64,000 nucleotides of DNA, taken from the NCBI RefSeq assembly GCF_018873765.1, contig NC_057922.1, positions 11,049,563 to 11,113,562 on the forward strand. Reading direction: 5' to 3'. This document shows, in pieces, positions 34,379 through 45,700 of the stretch. The position numbers and the translations under genes were made by a program. The notes under the pieces are model-generated. The model made no database searches. It was not told the DNA's origin and was given only the letters and a program-made list of their open reading frames with translations. Numbering within the stretch: the stretch's first letter is position 1; every line of letters begins with the position of its first letter. The stretch comes from Telopea speciosissima (taxonomy: Eukaryota; Streptophyta; Magnoliopsida; Proteales; Proteaceae).

Positions 34379-34776
34379 TGTGATTCCGCACACCAAACTC
34401 ATGGCCAGACCTAATCCACGTGGCCAATCAACTTGGTACTCTACATGATTTCAGTTACAAATCAATTCAACGATTCTCGTTCAGATCTTCAACCCAAACT
34501 CCAAACTACATGTTTCACTTGAGCTTAGGACTACGTGAACTCAAGACATTTCTTCCTCGTCCTATAAATAAAACTACAGTGATAGAAATAAACAAGTGAA
34601 GTCATACAATCTTATGCCTATTGCTCTTTCTAATCTTGCTCTACTATTGATCTCTAAGATTTGACTTACGCATCGGAGAGTCCCTCGGGAACTACTCTGA
34701 TTAGCTCTTCCGTCGTGTTTCATGATTTTCTGTGTGTAGGTTCACCTCAGGAGGTTCTCAGCCAACACCACTAGGA
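34379..34776 (+). mobile_element. Probable solo LTR, gypsy-type
   Basis: It begins TGTGATTCCGCACACC directly after the shared GGTCCAGCAAATA landmark. It contains TCCTATAAATAAAACTAC (core promoter, ~34565) and TTACGCATCGGAGAGTCCCT, then CAGCCAACACCA, after which the segmental landmark TAGGAAATTG resumes. The promoter-plus-GCATCGGAGAGTC layout is also seen in the LTR at 60748. No target duplication was resolved. Confidence 0.6.
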
Positions 34777-35920
34777 AATTGATTGATCATTTTGTGTTGT
34801 TGTTTTAGACTTGACCCCTTTCTTTTTATCCTCCAATAAAATTCTCTTTTAAAAAAACTGATTTTACTAATGATTCTACTTTAATAGAATTCTTCATGAC
34901 ATTTTTTTTGTTTTTAAATAGTTTAAAATAAACTTATGAATCAAAACACCTCTTGTTTTATTTTGTTTTCAATCCCTCACGGTGTATGCATGTTTTGTCA
35001 TCACATGCATAGATAGTTCCAATCTTTCAGTCAATCGGCCTAGATGGATAGTTAATCGTCTGATCGACAGACGTGTGCCAATTGATGTTTCCTTAAAGTA
35101 ATGTTTATCAGGCGATATGTCCATTGTATGATCATTGGAGGTTCTTAGTTGATAGGCTTGCCTAAGTGACCAACTGGTTTCGACCAAGTTATAAAATATT
35201 ATGGCAAGAGTCATCTCCCTTGGGGTGTACGTTTTGGACAAATATGTCAAAGGGACACCTTCCTAGAGGATGAATTTGGCTGATAGATATATTTTTTTGA
35301 ATCATTCTCACTCACTTGCATTTGGAAGTTTTAATTGTGTTAAGTTGAGCACAGCCCTAAGAATACTAGCGAGGCCTAGTTACTGAGTGCAACAAAACTA
35401 AAGGGACTAATACGTACAACCAAACAATTTTGATTTCTAGACCCCTTTCATTGACTTATTTTTTGAAACCAATTTGAATTCAAAATCAAAATTCAACCAA
35501 AGAGACTTAATTGGATCAAAATTTCACAAAAATGGTTCTAAATTATTTGTTGATACATTTTTTTTTTTATTAAGTTATAATAAATCTTGTTTAACCTAAA
35601 ACAATGCATGGGATCCCTTGTTTTATATCAAGTACGTATTATTAGATAAAGAAGGCAGCTGCATGCATCTTCTCTAGTTGTTTCATTTTGAGTTTAAATT
35701 CTCTGCATTATCTCCTGCTCACCTTTGGTCATCCTTATCTTCTCTTTGTCAGCTCAGGGTCAGACTCAGGTCAGAAATGGGTAGCCAAAACCGGCAAGAA
35801 AGTTACCTTAACCCTAATGTTCAATACTAGTCACTTTTTGGCATTTATTATTATTGGGTCCTTGTATAGTGACTAGTGAGAGAGACAATTTGACATACCC
35901 AATATCTTATCCCTCTAGAA

Positions 35921-35926
<6 letters not shown>

Positions 35927-35962
<36 letters not shown>
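35927..35962. repeat. (CT)n microsatellite
   Basis: About 17 uninterrupted CT units, in the same place as the degenerate CT tract in the 22.8-kb copy. Confidence 0.9.
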
Positions 35963-35963
<1 letters not shown>

Positions 35964-36635
35964 GATTTGCTTATGGTTGAAGAAGATTTGTTCCTTATAA
36001 AATTCAAGCCCACTTATTCTACTATAGTCTTCCATGTTTAATGGAGCAGGGTCTACACGGAGTTTGAATAAGGCTTATTTTATTTTCTAATCTTCCATGA
36101 TAGTGAGTGATACTTGAACCAATTAATAGTGTTTGAGCCCACTTACATAAGGGGAAAAAAATGTTTGAGACCATTTGATACAGTAGAAGGAACCTTCTTT
36201 ATTAAGTTGAAAAGGAAAAGTATATAAAATCTTTGAGGATTGTTGAGACTTGCTAGTGGATCTAAGATTTCATGTAAAGGAGAGAAACTTCTATGACAAT
36301 TGGCAACAAAGTAGAAATAGTCCAAATGGGTTGGAAAAGAAGGTTCTCTGCAAGGGCCCGAAGCCCACCCAAATAAAAAATAAAGTTACCATAGTAGAAC
36401 TAATAAAGTAATAAGATCAGAAGGTTCTCTGCGTGTCCTTTAGGTTCTTGACTAGACTTTAGATTTATTATGATGACTTGTTTTGAATGGTTGATATTTT
36501 TGAGCTTCTTCTCTTCTATTCTACTTAGTTGAGTTCATGTCAGATTACATTTTTTATTTTTTAAAATATTTGAATGGTTATGTACGTGATTCATGCCTTA
36601 TAAACCATTTCTGAAAAACCATATATATACGTAAG

Positions 36636-36784
36636 GTCAGTGTCCTTTGTGGGGAGTGTGGCTTCTTGCATGAGTTCGCATTATAGGGGTGAGATTTTCG
36701 CCTTTTCATGGGAGGCAAAACAATCATTTCACCTTCTTCTGTTTCTAGACGTGGGCGATACACTCCCCCACAGAGAACTTTCTT
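36636..36784. mobile_element. Foldback MITE
   Basis: GTCCTTTGTGGGGAGTGTGG pairs with the complement of ATACACTCCCCCACAGAGAA, with GTTCTC-type ends as in the 20036 MITE. Confidence 0.55.
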
Positions 36785-37046
36785 CCATATACATATCAGA
36801 ATATCAGATATTTATCCACCCGCAACTAACAAGGAATATAAGGATGCAATGTTGATTAGACATAATTAAAAATCAAATTCAGTCTTATCCCAACTAAATA
36901 GATCGTTTAATTGAATAAATAAAAATAAAAGTATTCATCTCCATTTCATATCCCCTAGCCTTTCTTTTTACAAATTATTAAAAACTAAAATATTCTTAAA
37001 ATCCACAAATAAGAAAACTATTTTGTCAGTTAACCATTTTTTTTTT

Positions 37047-37380
37047 TCACACACATAAATATACACATATACATACACATTCATGTACACATACACATAC
37101 ACATAATCACAAATTTATGTTCCCCACACCATACTCATCAAACACATAAAAGGTTCATTCAATTATCCTATTCCATGGCCTTCGTCTTACACACAGTCCA
37201 GCTCAGCAAAAACACCCAAAAATAGGGGGTTGGTCATTTCATAGGGGGCCAACTTGGGTCCCAACTATGAAATGACCAAAACCATCCTTGTTTTGGTGGA
37301 CTGGACCCTCCAGCTCCTGGAAGAGATCGAGCCAAATTACTTACACACACATATATACACATTCACATTCAGTTACACAT

Positions 37381-37411
<31 letters not shown>

Positions 37412-37497
37412 ATCACAAACATATATACCCCCACACCATACTCACCATTCACCAAATACATACAACGTTCACTCATTAATGATCCTATCCCATGGCT
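37047..37497. repeat. Direct duplication of a CA-rich segment
   Basis: The segments at about 37047-37182 and 37345-37497 both run through (ACACAT)n, then ACACATAATCACAAA, CCCACACCATACTCA and ATCCTATyCCATGGC. The interval between them holds the foldback at 37195. The pair lies ~300 bp beyond the 3' end of the second serine-rich gene. Confidence 0.7.
37195..37330. mobile_element. Foldback MITE
   Basis: TTGGTCATTTCATAG and CTATGAAATGACCAA are exact complements around an 18-20 bp centre; the outer parts GTCCAGCTCAGCAAAAACAC and TTTTGGTGGACTGGAC are related. CATTTCA/TGAAATGACC also occurs in the MITE at 61836. Confidence 0.6.
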
Positions 37498-37794
37498 CTA
37501 ACATTGAAAATACTACACATTAATTTGAATTTTCCATGGGATGTTTTATTTCTTATCATACGAACAGTTCCCCAAAAAAAAAATGGAAAATTATGAGAAG
37601 AAGAAGAAGAAAAACAAGACGAGAGACGAAGACGAAGAACGAAGATCAAACCAACATTTCTCTTCCATTTCCATCCCATACCGGAAACTTCATATTCGAG
37701 TCCTCATATTTACATTAAAAAAGGAAAACATTAAAAGGTGAAAAAGAAGAAGAAGAAGAAGGAGGGGAGAAGTTTGAGGTGGGGCTCCATGATG

Positions 37795-38184
37795 TCAAGA
37801 AACAATCACACCGTATCTGTTATTGTATGTATTGAGGTCATTCATCAAACAGAATCTGGTAGGCTTGTTTGGCTGGAAATTCCTTCTCCTTCGAAGATTA
37901 TGATTTGAGGGTTTTATAATTTGAAGGAGGAATGCCTTAAGAAGATTAGCCTTAGCGATCATCTTCAACGATTCCGATCGATTTATTGCCGAACTCGACT
38001 GGACTTGGTGATGATGATGATGATGAACCGCGGATCCTGCTCGGATCGAGATCTTACGTTGGGTATTGCGATGCAGAGTACAGCGGAACGACCCAGGGTG
38101 TGTTGTTGGAGAACACAGGCAGGATCGAATGGCTCCATTTGTATGGAATTTTGAATTATTGGGAGCTGGGCTTCTTGATGCCAT
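37795..38184 (-). CDS. Short serine-rich-family protein with CSPTTHPGSF motif
   Basis: An intronless 129-residue frame beginning MASRSPAPNN. It has the family signature SCLCSPTTHPGSFRCTLHRN (residues 21-40), a six-His run (54-59) and a basic C-terminal half (KPSNHNLRRRRNFQPNK) parallel to the one in the 211-residue paralogue at 13599-14234, but it lacks the long Ser-rich N-terminus. The in-frame Met at 38286 is rejected because the added 34 residues are charged low-complexity sequence (KTKDRGEEKRRGERGEEE) that looks like a GA-rich leader. A TATAAAA at 38306-38312 on the same strand supports the shorter start with a ~95-base leader. The function of the family is not established. Confidence 0.8.
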   Translation of the reverse strand: MASRSPAPNNSKFHTNGAIRSCLCSPTTHPGSFRCTLHRNTQRKISIRAGSAVHHHHHHQVQSSSAINRSESLKMIAKANLLKAFLLQIIKPSNHNLRRRRNFQPNKPTRFCLMNDLNTYNNRYGVIVS

Positions 38185-38305
38185 GGCGATCAATGCTTCT
38201 TCTTCACCTCTCTCTCCTCTTCTCTTCTCTTCTCCTCTGTCTTTGGTTTTATTCTTGGAGGGCTCTTGGTTAACAACTCCAATCATGAACGGGGAAGTTG
38301 CGTGT

Positions 38306-38312
38306 TTTTATA
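38306..38312 (-). promoter_or_regulatory. TATA box of the second serine-rich gene
   Basis: The minus strand reads GTTATAAAAACACG about 125 bases upstream of the chosen ATG. Confidence 0.5.
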
Positions 38313-38448
38313 ACTGCTCTTCTCTCTGTGCAAGTTCATTAATAACCCTAGCATTTAATAATTATTACTATGATCTTTGCGAGTTGACCCAATGAGTCAT
38401 TCATTTCTTGGGTATTTAAGTAGTATATAACCTAGTTTTAATTCTCTC

Positions 38449-38640
38449 TACATATGGTGAAGAGAGAATCTCTTCATCCACCTTCATCTATCACTCCGGT
38501 TGGATTTTAAAGTAACTCAAGTATTCTTATCATGAACAAAATAGGGGGGTTGGGATTTGGGAGTGAAGAATGAATTCATGGTCCAATCCTAGTGTCACAT
38601 CACCAATGGTGGAGAGATTCTCTCCTCACCCTACGTTGGT
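38449..38640. mobile_element. Foldback MITE
   Basis: GGTGAAGAGAGAATCTCTTC at the left pairs with the complement of GGAGAGATTCTCTCCTCACC at the right. It lies ~140 bp upstream of the serine-rich gene's TATA box. Confidence 0.55.
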
Positions 38641-41600
38641 TAGGGATCCATTCAAAAATTGGATAGGATGAATTACCATTTCAAATTGAAATCTAGGGTT
38701 ATGGCAGATTAGGACCAATTATGATCAATCCTAATTGATTCAGCCTGTTTCTATGCCGAGCTGGATTGAAATTGGTTGGACCCGATTTTGAGTTTTTGAA
38801 CTCTTCTATGCCCTAGGCGAAGGAAAACTTATTCGTGAATATTTACTAAGTAGTCAATGACTCAAATGTACTCCCAAATCCCAATTATATTCTTCTAGGC
38901 AAAATATATTTTGGGTTTGGATCCTTTGCAAAATGATTTTGCGTGTACATTGAGGATATGGCATGTGTCTTTTTTTGCTTTGATAAATATCCTTCTTTGT
39001 TTTTTGGTATGAGATAAATATCCTTCTATGCACTCTAAATGACAATGGATGAGACATTTGTTATTTCCTAACCGTATGTGCAACGTGCATGTACATGCAG
39101 AAGAACTTAAAACTTTTTGGTTTGAGTACATCTAGAAGGCTGTTATCACTCAAATGTGCTTCTAATAGTGCCAAGTGGATGGGTGGCGACAATTTCAATT
39201 GCTCTGCCTCTAAGAAATTAGTATGGATTTACATATCAATTTTTCAAACCAATTTCAATTATAAGTGGTATACATTTTTTTGCAAGGTGAAAATTTTTAT
39301 GATCAATAATCCACAGACAAAATTGATAGATGGGCATAGAAAATTATCTGAAAAAGGCCAATTGTTAAATTTCATCTCAAATTCAATAATATACATTTTC
39401 ATCTATTTTCATATATAATTTACCTTCTCATGTGAGAATTTTTTTCATATTTTATTTTATTACGCGACGAACTCTAATTGAATTGAAACTTGACAAGTAA
39501 GAATTTTAGGGTTTACATGACCATGAAATTTTAACAGCAAATGATCTACCACTTGGCAGCTCTAAGCTTTCACCCATAGTTTTATTATATGTTCGTTCAA
39601 CCCTGATTGGATGAGCTAAAATACCTTAACTATACGTGTCTACAAAATTTCCACCTCACTCACAACCGACAAGACAATCTAGAGTGTTCTCAGACTAGAA
39701 AAACCATTCTCTCTATATATTAAAAAAAAACACTGGAAAAATCGGATACTTGAATACCGTCTTTTTAGGGTATAAGACAAGAAAAGCAAATTTCATTATG
39801 AAAAATGGACAAAAGAAGAGAAAATTCTAAAACAATTTATTGTAATCTAAATGAAGCTCCATATGTTTGGTAAGATTTATTTTAAGATTAGATTTTAAAA
39901 CCACTTTCGGTTTATTTCCAACCGTAAAACGTGGGGCTGAGTCAAGGGGCGGCTCCGTCCTTTGGTTTTTTTCTCACTTTGGCAATTTTAAAAGCAGGGC
40001 TTACACCCCTCCACTAAACAGAATCTCCCTCTCTCTCTTATGTGGTAACACGTGGGATAAAGCCTATCACATGTGGTCCTAGTCATTCATCGATCTCTCT
40101 GACATAAACTTTGAATGTGAACGTCACTATCTTACCCAACTAAACACCTCAAAAGCCCATGCCCACCTGGCCCACCTCTCTCTCTCTCTCTCAAACCTAA
40201 AACCTAGTTGCAGGTTGTCCTCTTGTAGGGGGGAGGGGTTACCGGGTGAGGACAGTGATCTTACAAGTGGGTTGTGTGTTAATAGCATATTGGACAACTA
40301 ACACGTGTCCTATGATGCTAGATCTTATGTAAGTTGAAAACCCATATGAAACCCTTTGGATAATTGTAGGTGATAGGTGACAATGATAAGATGTCAAAAT
40401 TCCACGGCCCATTCCAGAGTATGATGCCTTTGTCGGTGGGCCATCCTCACATGAATGGCCCACTAAGGACTTCCTTAGGAATTAGGCCAGAGCATTTCAA
40501 GTCCTTTTCAACAGTGGTGTCCAGATTCATAGGTTTGGGGCATATTATGAGTGAACAACTTGAGAAGACCTCTAAGGCTGAGAATGCTGACCAGTGGCCA
40601 CACTATGGTTCTGTTTGAGTCTTGGCAATCCTCTAAAGTGATTGGAAAGATATATATTATTCTCATTATCTATAGTGCATTGTATCATCTCCTCTCAACC
40701 TAATTAACTCCCTAGACCACTTAAGAGGGAGGGGGGAACTATTCATGGAATTTGAATTCTCACAAGTCACAATTCAATGGATGAGAATTTTAATAGAAAA
40801 ATTTTTATTAGATAGTTGTCAAGGAAGGAATCTATTTGATGTTCCATTTGATTGTACCATGTGAAAGAAAGAGTGATATGGTGATTTAAACTGTTTGGAT
40901 ATATTTAAGTAATGTTTTAGTTTGATCATGTACTAAATTTTATGCAAGTTTCAATCATGTATTTTTTACGTATCAGTATTTTCTCTTGTATAATCTACAA
41001 TCCATTTTCTTTCAGAAGTTTAAATTTTTCATAACAATTTTAGAGGTCTATTTTACCACCATTTAGCCAACTCAATTGTAGCTACAATTTCAACATAATC
41101 TGGGCAACTGATGATCAAGTATGACCATTGAAGAATACCTTGAAGATGTTTATTCCCAAATTCAATCATTTACCCCCATGAATTAGTAGCAGTGGATGTC
41201 CTTGCACAGCTACTATTACTCCGATCCTATCGGATCATTTTCAATTTTTCAATATTTTGTTTTACCGCGTAACAAACAGTGTCTAGACTAAAACTTACAT
41301 GTAAATAAGGGATCTTGAGATCTACCTATCCACATGATTTCAGTTCAATACTTCAATCCAATCTATCACGTGCCAAAAAAAAGACACCATGCCAAGGCTT
41401 GCTAAACCGCCAAACCAGAAATCTGTCTCCTCTAATTAAAAATATGCCTATATATCCAATTCTGACTCAAGAGTATCCAAGGGACTCACACAAGGGTCCC
41501 CTTCCACCACCAATTTGCTGAAACCCATTAAAACTAGCAGTAGAAAATAGGTGATATGTTCTGATCATGTGATCTTTCTTAACTTGCTACCATATTATGC

Positions 41601-41765
41601 TTGAGGACTTGGGAATGCTAGTTTTATGATAGTCACAGCACGTGGGGCCCACAGCGTTAGACGGCGGGATCAGCAGTCAGACGTTGCAATAATTTAAAAG
41701 AACAGAGAGCCGCCCACCTGATTAAATCTTTGGTAATAGTTATCACAATTATATATGGACAACAA
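38641..41765. other. Intergenic, nothing recognised
   Basis: About 3.1 kb of AT-rich sequence with short CT runs (around 40170-40190). Open frames at 39089-39418 and 40370-40618 show no known domain and have no matching splice context. No complete element was recognised. Confidence 0.4.
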
Positions 41766-41767
41766 CT

Positions 41768-41943
41768 ATAGAGACTTTTAAGTGGAAAGGTACTAAACTG
41801 ACTCAGCCAAGAAGAAAGAAAAGAACTACTGGAATATATGAGGGTGCTGGGTGCACCTATAAAAACTTTTAAGTGGAAAGGTACTAAATTGAGTCGGCCA
41901 AGAAAAAAGAAAAGAACTACAAGGAATATATGAGGGTGTGCAC
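41768..41943. repeat. 91-bp tandem duplication
   Basis: ACTTTTAAGTGGAAAGGTAC starts at 41774 and 41865; the units share AGAAAGAAAAGAACTAC and GAATATATGAGGGTG. The 112-codon minus frame over it results from the repeat. Confidence 0.85.
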
Positions 41944-42727
41944 ATTCCTCCCTTCCACGTCTTGCTGAGCTGCTATAAATAATATATTCTTCCAAGATGA
42001 TGGAGGCATGAGGTTTCGGTAGCTGACTTTTGAAGTGCTGAAATAGCTAGTGTTCATTGAATATAAAGGCCAGAACGTGCCAGAATGCAATTTTAAAAAC
42101 AACTACTTGATCAGTTGATCGCAGGAGGTCATGCATTCGACTCTCCTGTCCTCACCTTGTGCCTTTAAGACACCCCACCTTCTTGTAAATGTAGTCAAAA
42201 GACCCATGAGGCAAGATTGATAGGTAGACAAAACATATCACAGAGGTAGCCTCCCTATTACACTTGGACAACTGGGGCTTAAAGGTAATCTCCACATTTA
42301 AAATGTAGAAGACAGTGAAGATGAATGTGATATCCATTCCAAACCCTATTGTCATCTTGGTCTATAAAGGATTCTTAGGGCTAGGAACCAATGGAGAATA
42401 CATATGGGACGCAATCAACTAGTTCTGGTTATCTGCCCTTGCAAATGGGGCACCCCAAGCAGCCCAAATGAGTAGATGAAATCATGGAAAATACATGCAT
42501 AAATCCAAAGATGGTAGGGAGAACATGAAGTACAAAATGGACCACAAGGTGCAAAATATGCAACTTTTAAAACTCTATATAAATACATGTATCACAAACT
42601 CACCAAACCCAGGGAGTAATCTAACAAAATATGCACAAATGTCACCATCACCAAGCATATACATAGACTGAAATTGATATTGTTGTAGAAAGAAAACTCA
42701 CAACTGACTTGAAAGAGATTACTTAAA
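41944..42727. other. 3' flank of the membrane-protein gene
   Basis: Downstream of the minus-strand stop codon at 42728. GGTCATGCATTCGACTCTCC near 42127 resembles a degenerate tRNA/SINE B-box. No further gene is visible. Confidence 0.4.
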
Positions 42728-45700
42728 CTAGAATTTTCTCTCAGGGGTCTTATGGTCTCGACCATAAGCTGCATCGTACTGTTTGGTGTACACACGGTGT
42801 CGCCTCTCACGAGCATAGATTACCCAAAAGATCAAAGATAGCATCACTGCAGCTGACACCATCACCAATCCTATATAGACCCATTTACTGTATCGCCGTA
42901 ATCCAGGACAATGATCCCTATTTATCTCCGTGAACGAATCTCGCACAAAGGTGCAGTCTTCCAGCTGAACTAGAAATGGAGAATAGCGATATAGCCCATA
43001 GCTCACATTCACTGCCGCTGCCATTTGGTTATAAATGCTGGGGGTCACACGGCCCACTGTTGTACAAGTCCCATTTGCTGATACCTCACAGACATAGTTC
43101 CTCCAAACCTGCATGAAACACTATGGTTTTGTAGTTTGTTCTGACCATCTCTTTGTTTGGAGTATTAGGTTGTAGGTGTTAGCTCATTTACCTGTGTTGC
43201 ATTGTTGAAGTGCACTTCACCAGCTACACATTTCCTATCCATCATGTTGGGAAAAAATGGGTTGCAGAGGAGAGGCATCAAGGGACCAGATTGATTGTAA
43301 TATAAAGGGGCAAAGTTTGGAGGGAAGTTTCTGTTCGAGACATTCCCAATGACCTGGTTCACCATATTGATCAATTGGAAAGTAACTTGCTTGCTTTGTA
43401 TCAAGGTTTCATTGGCTGTTGCATTGTCCACACAGGGGAGAATATCATCCAGAGCCGTATGGGCAGTTGGGTTTTGGACCCATTCATTCATTGCAACACA
43501 CGTGTCTCCAACAACACTAGTACACAAGGGCAAAATATGTTAGGACATTCATTTATGACCAAATTTTGGACTGACAATTACTATGGACAAAGTAAAATTA
43601 TACTCGAGCTAAGTTTTCTTAGAAACAATTGAAATCATAATCAGGTCCTGTCTTGCTCAAAGAAATAGATTTCCGTCAGGTAGAACTAAATATAGATTAA
43701 AATCACCAGCGGCAAATTTCCCCAAGGTGGAACATACATATAGATTAATATCAGCAATGGCAGAATTGTATCAGCTCCTGTAAATTGATAAAGTATTCCA
43801 GTTGGATTCCAACAGTCCATAATCACTGGTAAGATGCTCCTGGGTTTCTTTTTCACATTTATTGTGTTATGTTTGACTTAACTAAATATCTAGCATTCAG
43901 ATGAGTTCAATCTTTTGACAAATGAAGTTTGGGAGTGGTGATTATAAACATCAACATTTGTTTTGTGTTTATATGACATCAAATTCACAAAATATTTCAG
44001 TGTTCATGTTTGGATGAGTCCCTGATCCACATTTTACTAGCTCACTGGCTCAAGCTCCTCAACATGTCAGATAACAACTCATGTCTCTGCCCATGCAACT
44101 TAACCACAACCGCATCACAACAGCTGGCCCGATTTGGTATTTTACCTTCAAACTTACATGGAAGAATGAAAAAATTTTCCTTTTCAAACATTACAAGATC
44201 AGAACCATGAGATCCTATGATGAAGTATTATCACCAAAAGCGAATAACCAGATCTACTTTTCGAGTACATATGGGATCCACACCCTTGCGTAGGACCCAA
44301 ACTGCAGCGCCCTACTCAATCTTAGCACCCTCACTAAAGGGAACCCATACCCCCATATGGCCTGGGATGGCTCTTACCGGACCTGTGACACGTGCTTTAC
44401 ATATATTAACAGCACAACTCAACTCATCCTTATCCCTACTAAATAGGTCAGTTACATGGATCCTTTTTCTCCAATCAACTCTATTCAAAGTCATACTTGT
44501 TACTACTCCTAAGCTATGCATGTCTTTCCTTACCACTTCTCCTATAGTCACTTTAGTCCTACCTCTAGCTCTTTTAGCTCCTTCAATCTGAATCAAGTCA
44601 CCCTCCGTATTGGAGCATTCACAGGCCTTCGTTGCACATGTACATGCCATCTCAAACGACTTTATTGCAACTTATCATGCATCAAAGCTACTCCTAAATT
44701 AGCTTTAATTTGTTCATTTCTTATTTTATCTTTTCATGTTCAAATTATGGGTACAACCCCTCCCCAATCCCAATCCTTCGAAGAAGTTTGTGGATATTTT
44801 CAGAGGAGACTCGACAATAAGCTATGGATCTCAGGTCTCTAGTTGAAAAGCGAACTATGGTTTCAATATCTCACAGTGGAGGTTGTACGAGAGGTCATGG
44901 ATGCAACACTGGACGTGGTGACAATCTTGGTGATGATAAGGATTGTCACCGATGCGACCATTTTGGAAAGTCAAGGCACACCAAGGAATCTTGTTGCGAA
45001 CTTCATAGCTATCCCTCTAGACAGATAAATAGTAGATCACACGGTAGCTGAACTGGGGGCTCCAAGGCTCATTCGATGGTTTTATGAAAGTGATCATTTT
45101 GGGAACTCATCCACTTCTGATTCCTGCCCTGATGGTAATACTCTCACGTAAGAGGAAAATCAAGATTTTTTCGTTAGGTTGTAGCCAAGATGGCAAGTAC
45201 TAGTTCACCCACTACCTCTGTGACATCTACTTCTGTTCAGTCAGATATTTTGGGTTCTGCCTTACATGCCTCCGCACGGTCGCACCTACGCTTCATCCAC
45301 TTCTTGAATAATAGATTTGGGTGCCACCAACCAGATGATAGTATGAATACCCTTTCAATCCCTACACTATTTATTTAGATCAGGACAAAGTTAGGGTTGT
45401 TGATGACACCAACTCATCGATCTCATGAAAGGGCAATGTTCATGCCTCCCCATTTATCTCTTTTGATTCAGATTTGCCTATACCCAACTTTACTACTAAC
45501 ATTTTATCTGTCAGTTATCTTACCAAATCCTTAAAACTGTCTCACCTTTTTTCCCACTCATTATCTCTTTCAGGATTTGGTGACAAAGGGGACCATTGGC
45601 AGTGGACATGAGGAGAAAGGTCTTTACTTGCTCGACTCAACACAGTCTGGTCTGACTGCATTAAAGTCTTTTGGTGATGCTGGTGGTACATGTGCTAAGG

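Larger units (their letters stand above)
33930..36440. repeat. Segmental repeat unit, third copy
   Basis: Landmarks in the order of the 15.1-kb copy: ATTCAATGCCAAATGGTCCC (33942), CAACGCGCGCAAGCCCG (34016), GTAGTTATCGTG (34342), TAGGAAATTGATTGA (34773), AACCTAAAACAATGCATGG (35593), GGGTAGCCAAAACCGGCAA (35779), a pure (CT)n run, TTCCATGTTTAATGGAGC (36032), CTTTGAGGATTGTTGAGA (36231), CATGTAAAGGAGAG (36271). It is shorter because landmarks between 18.7 and 21.7 kb of the long copy are missing. Confidence 0.75.

Noticed and set aside
38185..38286. Upstream in-frame start for the 129-residue serine-rich gene
   Set aside because: The extension is charged low-complexity sequence from a GA-rich leader; family members start near the MASRSP position.
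41657..41995. 112-codon minus frame
   Set aside because: It spans a 91-bp tandem duplication and has no recognisable domain.
44217..44591. 124-codon plus-strand frame
   Set aside because: It is antisense to the C-terminal part of the RTE LINE, whose minus-strand motifs are recognisable.
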